Positions 9,034-18,880 of a stretch of DNA of 64,000 bases are shown here, in pieces (position 1 is the first letter of the stretch; every line of letters begins with the position of its first letter). A program made the position numbers and the translations under genes. Under the pieces are notes generated by a model, which saw nothing but the letters and a program-made list of their open reading frames with translations, searched no databases and had not been told where the DNA came from. The stretch is from Dyadobacter soli (lineage in GTDB: Bacteria; Bacteroidota; Bacteroidia; Cytophagales; Spirosomataceae): NCBI RefSeq assembly GCF_900101885.1, contig NZ_FNAN01000027.1:45216-109215 (forward strand), written 5' to 3'.

Positions 9034-9777
9034 ATGTCATATCTTCTGAGTATAGTAATGCCCGCATACAATGAGCAGGATTGTATCGAAAAAGTAGTTT
9101 ATAATTGGACCTCCTTCCTCAAAACAAAATTCCCCAACGATAACACTACCCTGATCGTCATCAACGACGGGTCAAAGGACAATACGAAAGCGTTACTGGA
9201 TGAGTTGGACAAAAAGGTCGATAACCTGACGGTTGTGCACCAGAAAAACGGCGGGCATGGTAATGCGGTTGTAAATGGCTACCGCAAAGCGCTGGAAGTA
9301 GGCTCGGAATATGTGTTCCAGACCGACAGCGACGACCAGTTCGTTTCCGAAGACTTTGACAAACTCTGGGACAAACGCACCCAGTCGCAATTCATACTCG
9401 GCTACCGCCAGGTGCGTCACGACGCCGGCGTGCGCCTCTTTATCACGAAATTCCTCCGCGGCACGATCTCCACTGTTTATGGTACATTCATCATGGACAG
9501 TAACATCCCGTTCCGTCTGATCAAAGGAACATTCCTGCAAAAACTGATGAACCAGCTGCCCAACCCGGAACCGTTCGCACCGAACATTTTCCTGGCGGTA
9601 ATGGCTAAAAAATCGGGACAGGAGCTGTTCGATATCCCTATCACCCACAAAGACCGCGAAACCGGCACCGTTTCGATCGTGAAATGGAACCTGTGGAAAG
9701 TTTGTATCCGAAGCTTTAAAGAACTCCTGCGGTTCCGCCTCGAACTAAACGGTAAAGTGAAAGCGATCCGCGCTTAA
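9034..9777 (+). CDS. GT2 family glycosyltransferase (dolichol-phosphate mannosyltransferase-like)
   Basis: The 247-residue soluble GT-A protein starts with IVMPAYNE, has VINDGSKDNT (43-51) for nucleotide-sugar binding, and a TDSDD metal motif (97-101). It lacks the two C-terminal membrane helices present in the fusion protein at 3136-5130, so it may act on a soluble or membrane-surface acceptor. A basic C-terminal tail could give peripheral membrane contact. It is separated from the acyltransferase gene by 73 nt that contain a TAATTTCGC sequence, a possible start of a second transcript. The next gene begins 11 nt after its stop. Confidence 0.87.
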   Translation: MSYLLSIVMPAYNEQDCIEKVVYNWTSFLKTKFPNDNTTLIVINDGSKDNTKALLDELDKKVDNLTVVHQKNGGHGNAVVNGYRKALEVGSEYVFQTDSDDQFVSEDFDKLWDKRTQSQFILGYRQVRHDAGVRLFITKFLRGTISTVYGTFIMDSNIPFRLIKGTFLQKLMNQLPNPEPFAPNIFLAVMAKKSGQELFDIPITHKDRETGTVSIVKWNLWKVCIRSFKELLRFRLELNGKVKAIRA

Positions 9778-9788
9778 AAACCAGGCTT

Positions 9789-12467
9789 GTGTCGAAAAAA
9801 AAACTGATTGCTATCCTGCTGGTCGTGATTATCGCATCAGCAGGATATTTCCTGTTCAAATGGTCGAGGGGCTCGTCGGCAGCCTGGCAATTCATCCCGT
9901 CCAATGCCGTTGTGGTGATCACCAGCGAGCATTTGCAAGATTCGGCCTACACGGCCACGGAAGCAACACTCGATCTTAAACGGCTTCCCCTGCTCGACAT
10001 CGCCAGCGACAACCTGACATTGCTCAACCTGCTGACGAAAGATCCTAAAAAGCTCAAAACATTCCTCAAAGGCAAAGCCCTCTCCTACTCGTACCACCCG
10101 CGCACGAGCACCGAATGGGGGGTGATTATGTACATTCCAGTTACCGAGGAAGAAACCAAATGGCTGGCCAGCCCGCAGCATGCCAACATCCGGCTTTTGC
10201 ACCACAACTTCCAGGACCACCGCATTACCGACGCCATCGATGCCAATTCACGGCCATTGTTTTCGTATCTGGTTAAAGACCATTTCCTGATCGTCAGCTA
10301 TTACGGTGATCTGATCGAAGATGCGGTACGCGCCTCGTCGCTCAATATCGGCTCGTTCAGGCTGCGTTCGCGGTTTTCGAATATCAATGACTCTGATTAC
10401 GGCACGAGCATTTACCTGCGCACCGACGCCTGGAAGTCGGTGATGTCGATGGAAAATGTGGCCACGCTGGCGGAGTTCGGCAAGAGCTTCCCCACCTACC
10501 AGGATTTTCACATTGAAAAAGCGGAGAATAAGGGAAACCTGACTGTCAAATCGGACGGGGCCGACGCTCCGGATTACTACCTCGCCGAGCTCCTGAAAGA
10601 CAACCCGGGCACGCCGTTCCTCGGTCATAAGCATGTCTCGCAGCAAACTTCGTTTTTGTATCGCGCCGCGGCATCCGATAAGGCTGCATTCAAGGAAGCC
10701 TTTTTGAAATGGCACAAAAAATACAAATCACCGGCGTGGGACAAGCTCAGCTACTACATTGCCGGGGAAAGCAACCTGCTTATCGATAACATCGGTTCGG
10801 AGTTTGTGTTATGCCAATTGGAAGAAAATAACAGCATTACTGACGGAAAAATATTGCTTACGGAGTTTTCCAACTACGACAAAGTGCGGCCGGTGCTGCA
10901 AAAACTCGCGCACCTGGCCAACCAGGAAAGCAACGTCTCGGCGGATCAGTACCAGGGCTACGACATTTATTCCGTACCCATTCCCGAGCTCCCGGCAGGT
11001 TTGTACGGGCCGATATTCACAGGCTTCCCGCGCAGCTACATTACCTACATTGCGCCTTACCTGGTGATCAGCAACAATTCACAGGTTTTACAAAACTACA
11101 TTGTCGATTACGAAAACCAGATCACCTGGAAACAATCGCCGGAATATGACAGCGTGTTTACCAATGTGAATAACGAAGCACAGCTTTCGATGATCGTGAA
11201 CCTGCGGAAAGCGCAGTCGGGCGAGGAAACGCAGGTAAGCAAGAAATACAGTGATCTCACCGCTAAAATGGAGTCGATCACGCTGCAATGCCGCTTCGAG
11301 GGCAGTGAAGCTTTTCCGGAACTGACATTCCATCCTAAAAAACGCCAGACCGCGAGCAAGGTGCTCAACCGCACTTTCCTGAACATCGACATCGAATGGC
11401 CAGATATTTACGACTCCGACCTGGCCGCATTGCAAAACCCGATCGACGGAAGCTCCGAAATATTATTGACCGACAAAGAACATAACCTACTCAGAACGAA
11501 CAACCTGCGCGAAGGAAAAACGGAAACTATCGCCAAACTGAATGGGCCGATCAGCACGGCGGCCTACAAAGTCGACTTCCTGAACATCGGCCGCCAGCAG
11601 CGCATTTTCGCGACGGACCGCACGGTGTACGCATTGGATGAAGACGACTCCACCAATGTTTCGAAATTCCAGGCTCATTTGCCCGGCTCCGATCCGATTT
11701 CAGCATTGTACCTCATCGACGGCGGCGAGGACGGCAGTAACCGGTTTATCGTGAAAAGTGCGGCGGAAGAGCTGTTCGTCTGGGAAAGCGTGACGCGTTC
11801 TCTTAAAAAGCTCAACCATTCCGTACGTTTCGAGAAGATTGTGGGGCCGGTGGTCGCATTGAACCAGATCGGTAACCGCGGGTTCATCGTAACGCAGCAG
11901 AACGGAAAAATCTATTTGCTGAAAGAAAACGGGACTGTGAAATCCGGCTTCCCGGTGGATATTCTCACACGGACGGAGAGTCCGTTTACCTGGGCGCAAA
12001 ATCCGCAAACCGGCCAGCCCGAGCTCGCGGGCGTGAGCGTTTCCGGCGAGTTGATCCGCATTAGTCTCGACGGCAAGGTCACCTCGCGCCGCCAGTTGCT
12101 GCGCCCTGAACCGGGCTCGCGTTTCCGCATTCTTTTCGACCGTAACTCATTGGATTGGATTTTGGTGCGTTCGGTTAATTCAAAAACCGCTATTATTACC
12201 AAAGACGGCCGCGAGCTGTTCGAGATCAAGGATATTTTACCAAATGCGACCATCCAATATCATTTCTTTGGGGTAGATAACCGGTTTATTACCATTAAAT
12301 CGGGCAGCTATTCTACGGTGTTCGATATGAATGGCAAGCGGCTTGGCGATAAGGCGATCCCGTCGGAAATGCCGGTGCAGCTTACTTATCAGCCGGGTTA
12401 TTACAAATTATTGATATTCAGCCGATCGGAGAAGAAAATACAGGTCTGGTCGATCAAGTTGAGATAA
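9789..12467 (+). CDS. Membrane-anchored surface protein with C-terminal propeller-like repeats, function unknown
   Basis: The 892-residue protein starts at GTG 9789, with the basic SKKK sequence followed by one hydrophobic anchor (about residues 6-23). Everything after that should be outside the cytoplasm. The first ~550 residues show no motif I recognise. From about 560 onward there are repeated short beta-rich units of the type 'ADRTVYALDED...', 'NGKIYLLKENG', 'DGKELFEIKD', which look like blades of a PQQ/WD-like beta-propeller. It follows a GT2 gene by 11 nt and precedes an SGNH-like gene by 4 nt, so it is probably part of glycan assembly or display. No catalytic role can be assigned. Confidence 0.6.
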   Translation: MSKKKLIAILLVVIIASAGYFLFKWSRGSSAAWQFIPSNAVVVITSEHLQDSAYTATEATLDLKRLPLLDIASDNLTLLNLLTKDPKKLKTFLKGKALSYSYHPRTSTEWGVIMYIPVTEEETKWLASPQHANIRLLHHNFQDHRITDAIDANSRPLFSYLVKDHFLIVSYYGDLIEDAVRASSLNIGSFRLRSRFSNINDSDYGTSIYLRTDAWKSVMSMENVATLAEFGKSFPTYQDFHIEKAENKGNLTVKSDGADAPDYYLAELLKDNPGTPFLGHKHVSQQTSFLYRAAASDKAAFKEAFLKWHKKYKSPAWDKLSYYIAGESNLLIDNIGSEFVLCQLEENNSITDGKILLTEFSNYDKVRPVLQKLAHLANQESNVSADQYQGYDIYSVPIPELPAGLYGPIFTGFPRSYITYIAPYLVISNNSQVLQNYIVDYENQITWKQSPEYDSVFTNVNNEAQLSMIVNLRKAQSGEETQVSKKYSDLTAKMESITLQCRFEGSEAFPELTFHPKKRQTASKVLNRTFLNIDIEWPDIYDSDLAALQNPIDGSSEILLTDKEHNLLRTNNLREGKTETIAKLNGPISTAAYKVDFLNIGRQQRIFATDRTVYALDEDDSTNVSKFQAHLPGSDPISALYLIDGGEDGSNRFIVKSAAEELFVWESVTRSLKKLNHSVRFEKIVGPVVALNQIGNRGFIVTQQNGKIYLLKENGTVKSGFPVDILTRTESPFTWAQNPQTGQPELAGVSVSGELIRISLDGKVTSRRQLLRPEPGSRFRILFDRNSLDWILVRSVNSKTAIITKDGRELFEIKDILPNATIQYHFFGVDNRFITIKSGSYSTVFDMNGKRLGDKAIPSEMPVQLTYQPGYYKLLIFSRSEKKIQVWSIKLR

Positions 12468-12471
12468 TGCT

Positions 12472-13500
12472 ATGAAAATTTTAAGATACATCGTTCTGGC
12501 CGTCTTCTGCGTGATATGGGTCGTGGGTTTGAGCCCGACCATCCTGCCATGGCTTTGGAAAGAACGCATTGTGGAAGACGGTTACCAATATGGAGATTTA
12601 TACAAGCTCTCCACGCTATCCGAGTTCCGCGATCCACGCACGCAATGCACGGGATACACGCCTCCTGCCCGGCCGCAATTGGGTAAAAAGGTGCATTTGT
12701 ATGTCATTGGCGATAGTTTTTCGGAGGAAGGGCGCGTAACGATGAAAGATTTTGCCGTCGACCAGTACCTCCGTGTGCGGTGGGATGAATTCCTGCACAT
12801 TAAACTCGACACTTCCGCGCAGAATATCCTGCTGATCGAAACGGTGGAGCGGCACTTTCGTGAAAAATTCGCTTCGAAAATGACGATACTCGTTCCCGAC
12901 AGCACCACTTTCATAGCGAAAGCCGGGCCGGGAAAATTCGTACATCGGCTCGATGAGGCATTCAAAGGCACGCATACCGCCGACAGGCTCGATGGTTTTC
13001 TATTCCAAAACGACCTTGCATTGCGGGTAAAGGAATGGAAGTCCGACTTTAACCACCGCATTTTCGGCCGCGAAGCCTCCGGCGTTACACTGGTGAACGA
13101 CGACCGCGACGCTGTGTACTACCTGGACACCGACACGCCGAAAACCACCTCTTCTTTTACGCCCTTCCGCAACACCGAGCTCGATTCGATGATCACGAAC
13201 CTCAATGCAAGCGCCGGTTTCGCAGATTCGCTCGGCTTCGACAATGTGGTATTGAGCATTATCCCCAACAAAGTCTCCGTACTAAGCCCGGATTATGGCC
13301 AATACAACCAGTTGATCGAGCGGGTTTACAATCATCCCAAACTTAGCATTCCCTATATCGACGTCCTGGCCGATTTCCGGCGCATGGGCCAGTCGTCCTA
13401 CCTGAAAGGCGATTCTCACTGGACTTGCGAAGGGCAAACGGTATGGCTGAACAAGGTCAATGCGCTGATCAACCGGCTACTTGCCGGTCCTAATGCCTAG
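12472..13500 (+). CDS. Anchored SGNH/AlgJ-like protein, probable polysaccharide O-acetyl handling
   Basis: The 342-residue protein has an N-terminal membrane segment (about residues 4-22), a GDS motif at Gly80-Asp81-Ser82 and a C-terminal Asp314-Ser-His316-Trp (GDSHWT). A Ser in GDS with a distant Asp-x-His is the catalytic arrangement of SGNH esterases and of the AlgJ/AlgX O-acetyltransferases. With an acyltransferase-3 gene in the same block, a role in moving or removing acetyl groups on the glycan is reasonable. Its stop TAG at 13498-13500 forms a CTAG that is also the stop of the convergent antiporter gene. Confidence 0.65.
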   Translation: MKILRYIVLAVFCVIWVVGLSPTILPWLWKERIVEDGYQYGDLYKLSTLSEFRDPRTQCTGYTPPARPQLGKKVHLYVIGDSFSEEGRVTMKDFAVDQYLRVRWDEFLHIKLDTSAQNILLIETVERHFREKFASKMTILVPDSTTFIAKAGPGKFVHRLDEAFKGTHTADRLDGFLFQNDLALRVKEWKSDFNHRIFGREASGVTLVNDDRDAVYYLDTDTPKTTSSFTPFRNTELDSMITNLNASAGFADSLGFDNVVLSIIPNKVSVLSPDYGQYNQLIERVYNHPKLSIPYIDVLADFRRMGQSSYLKGDSHWTCEGQTVWLNKVNALINRLLAGPNA

Positions 13501-14753
13501 ACGGCCGGTTCCACATCGTCGGGGAGGCGGTCGGTGAGCTTACCCACCGTGAGCCCCTGCACGATGATCGAGAACAGCACCACGAAATAGGTGATCGCGA
13601 GCAGCAGGTCTTTGTTAAGGTCATGATCTATGGATAATGCGAGCGCAATGGAAACACCTCCGCGCAAGCCTCCCCAAACCAGAATCGTAATCGATTTTTT
13701 CCCGAAGCGCGTTTTGAACGGGATCAGTTTCACCGGGATGTAGATCGAAATGAATCGCGCCGACAACACTACCACGATCGCTACCAGTCCTGCCCAGCCG
13801 TATTGCTTCATGTCGGGGATCAATAATAGTTCAAAACCGATGATCAGGAACAGGATCGCATTCAGAATCTCGTCAATGAGCTCCCAGAACTTATCGATAT
13901 AGTCGCGCTCGGTATCTGAAACCGCACCGGGGTTTTTACCGTAATTACCCACTACCAGCCCGGCTGCCACCATCGCGAGCGGGCCCGACATATGCAGCGC
14001 CTGCGCCGCCAGGTGCCCGCCCATCACGATCGCGAGCGTAATGAGCACGTGTACATTGTAGCCATCCACCCGGTACATCATTTTGGAACCCAAAAAACCG
14101 AGCAGCAGCCCGAGGACAATACCCCCGATAGCCTCTTTTACAAAAAGACCGGCAATGCCTGTAAACGAAGTATTTACTTCCTCGCCCCGCGCAAGGGCCA
14201 GCATGAGAATGAAAACTACCACCGCCATACCGTCATTAAAAAGCGATTCGCCGGCAATTTTCGTTTCCAGCGACTTGGGTACGCCCGCCTGTTTGAGGAT
14301 ACCGAGCACCGCAATGGGATCAGTAGGGGAAATTAATGCACCAAAAACGAGACATTGAATAAGTGGAATGGTAATGCCGAGCAATGGCAGCACGCTGTAC
14401 ATAATGAACCCGATCACGAATGTGGAAATGACCACGCTAACCGTCGAGAAGATAATGACCGGCAGGCGCTGCTCGCGGAGATCTTCCAAATGCAAATGGA
14501 TAGCACCCGCGAAAAGGAGGAAATTGAGCATTGCTCCCATCAATATTTCCGTCAGGTCGACGCTCGCGATGAGCGTGGAGATGCGGATAAATGTGCGTGG
14601 AAATATGCTGTCGGTAGCGATAAGCCCCAACGAAACCATCAATGCGATCACCATGACGCCGATAGAAGGAGGCAGTTTCAGAAACCGGGAATTGAGATAG
14701 GAAAATATCGCAGAGAGGACGATTAATGCAGAAAAAGAGTAATACAGCTCCAT
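13497..14753 (-). CDS. CPA1 family cation:proton antiporter (NhaP-like)
   Basis: I chose the ATG at 14753 (MELYYSF), giving 418 residues that start directly in a membrane helix; 16 codons upstream are open, to a weak TTG-type start at 14801, and look like leader. The protein has about 12 spans, LISPTDPIAVLGILK and ESLFNDG; the Asn-Asp pair of the latter is the ion-binding ND motif of electroneutral CPA1 exchangers. It would exchange Na+ or K+ for H+ at the inner membrane for pH and salt homeostasis. The gene is alone on the minus strand and converges with the SGNH gene with 4 nt of overlap. The C-terminus is short, without a large regulatory domain. Confidence 0.88.
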   Translation of the reverse strand: MELYYSFSALIVLSAIFSYLNSRFLKLPPSIGVMVIALMVSLGLIATDSIFPRTFIRISTLIASVDLTEILMGAMLNFLLFAGAIHLHLEDLREQRLPVIIFSTVSVVISTFVIGFIMYSVLPLLGITIPLIQCLVFGALISPTDPIAVLGILKQAGVPKSLETKIAGESLFNDGMAVVVFILMLALARGEEVNTSFTGIAGLFVKEAIGGIVLGLLLGFLGSKMMYRVDGYNVHVLITLAIVMGGHLAAQALHMSGPLAMVAAGLVVGNYGKNPGAVSDTERDYIDKFWELIDEILNAILFLIIGFELLLIPDMKQYGWAGLVAIVVVLSARFISIYIPVKLIPFKTRFGKKSITILVWGGLRGGVSIALALSIDHDLNKDLLLAITYFVVLFSIIVQGLTVGKLTDRLPDDVEPAV

Positions 14754-14985
14754 GAAAATATTTTTTAGACTAACCAAAAATAGGGAATTCCGGGCAGGCA
14801 TTCAAGGCGGAACGGGTGTTGCAGGCAAACTCTAATGGTATTCTAATTTGAAAGAACTGTGTAAAAACGTGCCGGAAAAGCGATTTGAAAGTGTGAAAAA
14901 CTGCTCGTGTCGATTGTTTTCCTACATTAGTAAACCAGTGTTTGCCTCGTTATTCAACGCTTCGCCACTACTATCGCAAAAGACT

Positions 14986-16122
14986 ATGGCAACAATACAT
15001 CCGCTTCCCGCCAGATTACCCATTATTACCCTTCTCCTACTCTCCGTTTTACATTGCTCTCAGAATACCTTCGCGCAGTCGGGCAAGTTGAAGCCCGGTT
15101 TTGACAAAGCCGAATACCAGGAGCTACTGTACATGCATTCGCTGCTGTACGATACCACGATGACCAACCGGCATCAAAACAAAATTCCCAGGCCGACGAA
15201 ATTCGACTCGTTGTACACCTCGCCGGTAATGGGGCTCGACAACCGGTGGGGACTTTGGAAAAACAGCGCATCGATAGGCGTGATCAACCTGCGCGGCACG
15301 ACGATGAACGCCGTAGGCTGGCTGGAAAACTTCTATGCGGCGATGGTACCGGCAAGCGGCGAGCTGAAAGTCACGAAAGACTACACATTCAAATACCATT
15401 TGGCCGACAATCCCAAGGCAGCCGTGCACATCGGCTGGCTGCTGGGCGCCGCCTACTTGGCCAGGGACATTATGCCGAAGGTCGATTCGCTGTATAAGGC
15501 TGGCGTGAGGGACTTCCTTATCATGGGCCACAGCCAGGGCGGTGCGCTCAGTTACCTGATGACTGCGCATTTGTATTCGCTTCAAAAGCAGGGTATTCTG
15601 CCCAAGGATATCCGTTTCAAAACCTACGCCAGCGCGGCGCCGAAGGTGGGTAATACTTACTTTGCTTACGAATACGAGCATTCCGTAGACGGCGGCTGGG
15701 GCTATAATGTGGTCAATTCGGCCGATTGGGTGCCGGAAGTGCCCTTTTCCGTGCAGACGTTAAGCGATTTCAACAATACCAATCCATTCAAGAATATCGA
15801 CGGCATTATCAAAAAACAGAAACTCATTGCGCGCATCGGGATGCGGCACGCTTACAAGGGCCTGCGAAAGCCCAGCGAGAAAGCCCAGAGCAATTACGAA
15901 AAATACCTTGGGCGGTTCGCCGGAAAAATCGTTTCCAAGAACTTGCCGGAATACCAGTCGCCTGCATTCTATAAAAGCAGCAATTACGTCCGCACCGGCC
16001 CGACGATCCTGCTATTCGCCGACGAGGCCTATTACAAGGATTTCCCGGATTCCGACAAAGAAGTTTTCATCCACCACGGCCTGCGCCCTTATCTGCATTT
16101 GCTCGAACAATATAAATACTGA
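14986..16122 (+). CDS. Secreted class 3-type lipase
   Basis: I place the start at ATG 14986 (MATIHPLP), because a signal peptide with a hydrophobic stretch (about residues 10-24) and an A-Q-S cleavage region follows immediately; the frame is open further upstream only from a TTG at 14848 with no signal-like sequence. The mature ~350-residue protein holds GHSQGGALSY, the GxSxG nucleophile elbow of class 3 lipases, preceded by a helix and followed by YASAAPKVGN, the typical APxVG motif of that family. It would hydrolyse acyl esters in the periplasm or outside the cell. The next gene starts 15 nt later, so the pair may form an operon of exported hydrolases. Confidence 0.82.
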   Translation: MATIHPLPARLPIITLLLLSVLHCSQNTFAQSGKLKPGFDKAEYQELLYMHSLLYDTTMTNRHQNKIPRPTKFDSLYTSPVMGLDNRWGLWKNSASIGVINLRGTTMNAVGWLENFYAAMVPASGELKVTKDYTFKYHLADNPKAAVHIGWLLGAAYLARDIMPKVDSLYKAGVRDFLIMGHSQGGALSYLMTAHLYSLQKQGILPKDIRFKTYASAAPKVGNTYFAYEYEHSVDGGWGYNVVNSADWVPEVPFSVQTLSDFNNTNPFKNIDGIIKKQKLIARIGMRHAYKGLRKPSEKAQSNYEKYLGRFAGKIVSKNLPEYQSPAFYKSSNYVRTGPTILLFADEAYYKDFPDSDKEVFIHHGLRPYLHLLEQYKY

Positions 16123-16137
16123 CATTTCACCCCGTTC

Positions 16138-17868
16138 ATGCGCTTCAATCTGACATTTTTTCTACTGGGCATTGCATTCCTCGCGAAGGCCCAGTACCAG
16201 ACCCGTTTTGAAAAAAGCGGCGGCAAACAAACGCCGACCTATGAGGAAGGCATCGCGTTCTACCGACAACTCGCGAAAAACTTTCCGCAGGTGCAAATGC
16301 AGGAGAAAGGCGCTACCGACAGCGGCAAGCCATTGCATTTGGTTTTGTATTCCAAAAACAAGGTCTTCGATATCAAAAAGCTGAAAGCGCAGGGGAAAGC
16401 GATCCTGTTTATCAACAATGCCATTCACCCGGGCGAGCCCGACGGTGTGGATGCCTCGATGATGCTTCTGCGCGATATACTCGTAAATCCGGCTAGATTC
16501 CCGGAGCTGGATAGCGTTGTGGTGGCCATTATCCCGTTCTACAACATCGGCGGCGCATTGAACCGCAACAGTACCACGCGCACCAACCAGGCCGGGCCGG
16601 AAGAATATGGTTTCAGGGGGAATGCCCGGAATTATGATTTGAACAGGGATTTCATCAAAGCCGACACCCGTAATGCACGGAGTTTCGCGTCCATCTTCCA
16701 CGACCTCGATCCCGATCTCTTCGCGGATACGCACGTGAGCAACGGCGCCGACTACCAGTATGTGATCACCCTCGACTACGCCCAGAAAGACAAGCTCGGT
16801 GGTCCGCTCGGCGATTTCAATAACAAGGTCTTCCTGCCTTACATGTACAAGCATTTGAAAGAAGCCGGATTCGAAGCGACGCCCTACGTGAATGCCTGGG
16901 GGCAGACGCCCGATAAAGGTTTTGTGCAATTCCCCGACTGGCCCCGCTATTCCACTGGCTATGCGGCATTGTTTCATACCATTGGCGTGATGACCGAAAC
17001 GCACATGCTGAAACCTTACGACCAGCGTGTGAAATCGACTTATGCCTATTTGCATGGAAATATCAAGTTCCTGGCAGCACATCGCAAAGCATTGCTGAAA
17101 CTGCGGAACGAAACGAAAGAAGCCGTTAAGAAGCAGGAAAAGTTTGCCATTACCTGGCAGGTCGACAGGTCGAAACCATCAACCATTGCATTCAAAGGGT
17201 ATGAACCCGAATACATTCCCAGTGAAGTGAGCGGGTTGCCTAGATTACATTACGACCGGTCGAAACCATTTACCAAAGACATTCCGTTTTTCGACACTTA
17301 CATTCCGCTGGATGAAGTGACAAAGCCCGAGGCTTATATTATCCAGCAGGGCTGGCATAACGTGGTTGCGCTACTCCGGCTGAACGGTGTGCAGATGAAA
17401 GCCCTTGAAAAGGATTCGGAAATGGATGTGGAAACGTATTACATTGATGAGCTGGAAACGCCCAAACAGCCATTTGAAGGACATTACTGGCATACTTCGG
17501 TGAAGCTGCGGACCGAGAAGCAGAAGCTCGCATTTAAAAAGGGCGACTGGTACGTGCCGGTCAACCAATCCACGAACCGCTACATTATCGAAACGCTCGA
17601 ACCGAAAGCGGTGGATTCGTTTTTCAAATGGAATTTCTTTGATACGATCTTACAGGCCAAGGAGCATTATTCCGGCTATGTTTTTGAAGATCTTGCTGCG
17701 GATTTACTCAAAAAATCTCCTGCATTGAAAGCAAGACTGGACGAGAAACGTAAGACTGACGCCGCATTTGCCAAAGATGGCAACGCCCAGCTGGATTTCA
17801 TTTACCAAAATTCGGAATACGCGGAAAAGGAATACATGCGCTATCCCGTTTTCCGCGTAGTGAAGTGA
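16138..17868 (+). CDS. Secreted M14 family zinc carboxypeptidase
   Basis: The 576-residue protein has a signal peptide (hydrophobic residues 4-15, cleavage near AKAQ). HPGEPDG supplies zinc ligands His97 and Glu100, and His199 in DTHVSN is the third. Glu287 (MTETH) is placed like the catalytic glutamate of M14 enzymes, and Arg/Asn residues of the substrate pocket lie in NYDLNRDF (166-172). The C-terminal ~200 residues are beta-rich and accessory. It would remove C-terminal residues from peptides, possibly peptidoglycan-derived ones, in the periplasm. It follows the lipase gene closely on the same strand. Confidence 0.88.
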   Translation: MRFNLTFFLLGIAFLAKAQYQTRFEKSGGKQTPTYEEGIAFYRQLAKNFPQVQMQEKGATDSGKPLHLVLYSKNKVFDIKKLKAQGKAILFINNAIHPGEPDGVDASMMLLRDILVNPARFPELDSVVVAIIPFYNIGGALNRNSTTRTNQAGPEEYGFRGNARNYDLNRDFIKADTRNARSFASIFHDLDPDLFADTHVSNGADYQYVITLDYAQKDKLGGPLGDFNNKVFLPYMYKHLKEAGFEATPYVNAWGQTPDKGFVQFPDWPRYSTGYAALFHTIGVMTETHMLKPYDQRVKSTYAYLHGNIKFLAAHRKALLKLRNETKEAVKKQEKFAITWQVDRSKPSTIAFKGYEPEYIPSEVSGLPRLHYDRSKPFTKDIPFFDTYIPLDEVTKPEAYIIQQGWHNVVALLRLNGVQMKALEKDSEMDVETYYIDELETPKQPFEGHYWHTSVKLRTEKQKLAFKKGDWYVPVNQSTNRYIIETLEPKAVDSFFKWNFFDTILQAKEHYSGYVFEDLAADLLKKSPALKARLDEKRKTDAAFAKDGNAQLDFIYQNSEYAEKEYMRYPVFRVVK

Positions 17869-18702
17869 TCAGAACCGGAAACCGAGGCTGAAATTGAATT
17901 CTCCCGTGATTTCCATGCGCCTGTTGCGGTAAGTACTCGATCGGTAGGTCTCACGATCTATATAACGCGGCCCAACGCCTGCACTAAGCCCGATCTGGAA
18001 ATGCGGGGTAATCTGGAAATTGACGTAGTTGTTGACGACTAGCCCCATCCGGAAGCGATCCCGCTTTTCCTCTGTGCTGGTGGTAACACCCGTTGTAGGA
18101 TCGTACCGGTTGTTATATTGCCACCTCGTACCGATCCCGGTAAAAAGTGTAGGACCTACGGCATAAGTAACGCGCTTTTGACCGAATGGGTACACTTTCA
18201 GGCTGGGTGAAAAGTAGTACATCTGGTCGTCGGCGTCCTCGCCGATCGTGGGAATGTAGTAACTGTCGGGAATGGTGACCGTGAACGGCAAAAGCAGGCC
18301 GAAATAGCCTCTTTTGTCAAGAATCCGCTCGTAACTGATCCCGAAGCCTGGCCCGCTGTCCAATGCCTTGAATGGCGAAACGTCTATTTTATTCTTGCCC
18401 AGCTCTTCGTCCTGCACGATGGGCGCATTCCGTTCGCGGCTGCGTTCTCTGCTCCGTTCGGCGCGTTTATCGAACCAGATCGTCTGCCCGTTCCCGAACT
18501 CGATGCGCAGCAGCTCATTCTTCCTGATGGCGAAATTGGCCGCATTGGCCTCCTGGCTGATCTTGTATAAAACCTTGTCGATTCCTACCTCCACCACCTT
18601 TCCGTCGATGGTAGAACCGTTTTTTCGGACCATGACATCCTGTGCGCGAGCGGCTGTGAAGAGTAGGGATAATAAGAGCGTGAGCGTAGCGATTCTGTTC
18701 AT
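17869..18702 (-). CDS. Exported outer-membrane beta-barrel protein with small N-terminal domain, function unknown
   Basis: The 277-residue protein starts with a signal peptide (residues 1-20, cut after ARA). Residues 21 to about 85 form a compact beta domain of the type 'MVRKNGSTIDGKV...IRIEFGNGQTIWF' seen in many Bacteroidota exported proteins. A charged linker (RSRERSRERN) leads to a barrel-like region of alternating hydrophobic strands ending in Phe (NFSLGFRF), the usual signal for outer-membrane insertion. It abuts the convergent carboxypeptidase gene with no intergenic base. No function can be given. Confidence 0.65.
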   Translation of the reverse strand: MNRIATLTLLLSLLFTAARAQDVMVRKNGSTIDGKVVEVGIDKVLYKISQEANAANFAIRKNELLRIEFGNGQTIWFDKRAERSRERSRERNAPIVQDEELGKNKIDVSPFKALDSGPGFGISYERILDKRGYFGLLLPFTVTIPDSYYIPTIGEDADDQMYYFSPSLKVYPFGQKRVTYAVGPTLFTGIGTRWQYNNRYDPTTGVTTSTEEKRDRFRMGLVVNNYVNFQITPHFQIGLSAGVGPRYIDRETYRSSTYRNRRMEITGEFNFSLGFRF

Positions 18703-18750
18703 AATGTAGTTGTGTTGATGGCTAATAATCGAATTTAGACTTTTCCTGAG

Positions 18751-18758
18751 TACTTTTG
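18751..18758 (+). promoter_or_regulatory. Candidate -7 promoter box for the helicase-rhodanese pair
   Basis: TACTTTTG fits TAnnTTTG exactly and is followed by CGG. It would give a leader of about 115 nt before the helicase ATG at 18881, long enough to hold RNA-level control, as is common for cold-inducible DEAD-box helicase genes. A -33 TTG at the right spacing is not evident. Confidence 0.45.
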
Positions 18759-18880
18759 CGGAATATAACCACTGAACGTTTAAAAATATAGTTCTGTTAT
18801 ATCCACGGTCACAATGGCCAAATATACTATCCGGGCTGCATTTAAGAGTTAAAATAATTGGCAGCCATTAAAAAGACCAA

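Noticed and set aside
13992..14726. Plus-strand open frames opposite the antiporter
   Set aside because: Composition is charged and His-rich with no motif; the minus-strand CPA1 protein explains the region.
14848..14985. Longer start for the lipase
   Set aside because: It would bury the signal peptide about 47 residues inside the protein; ATG 14986 places it at the N-terminus.
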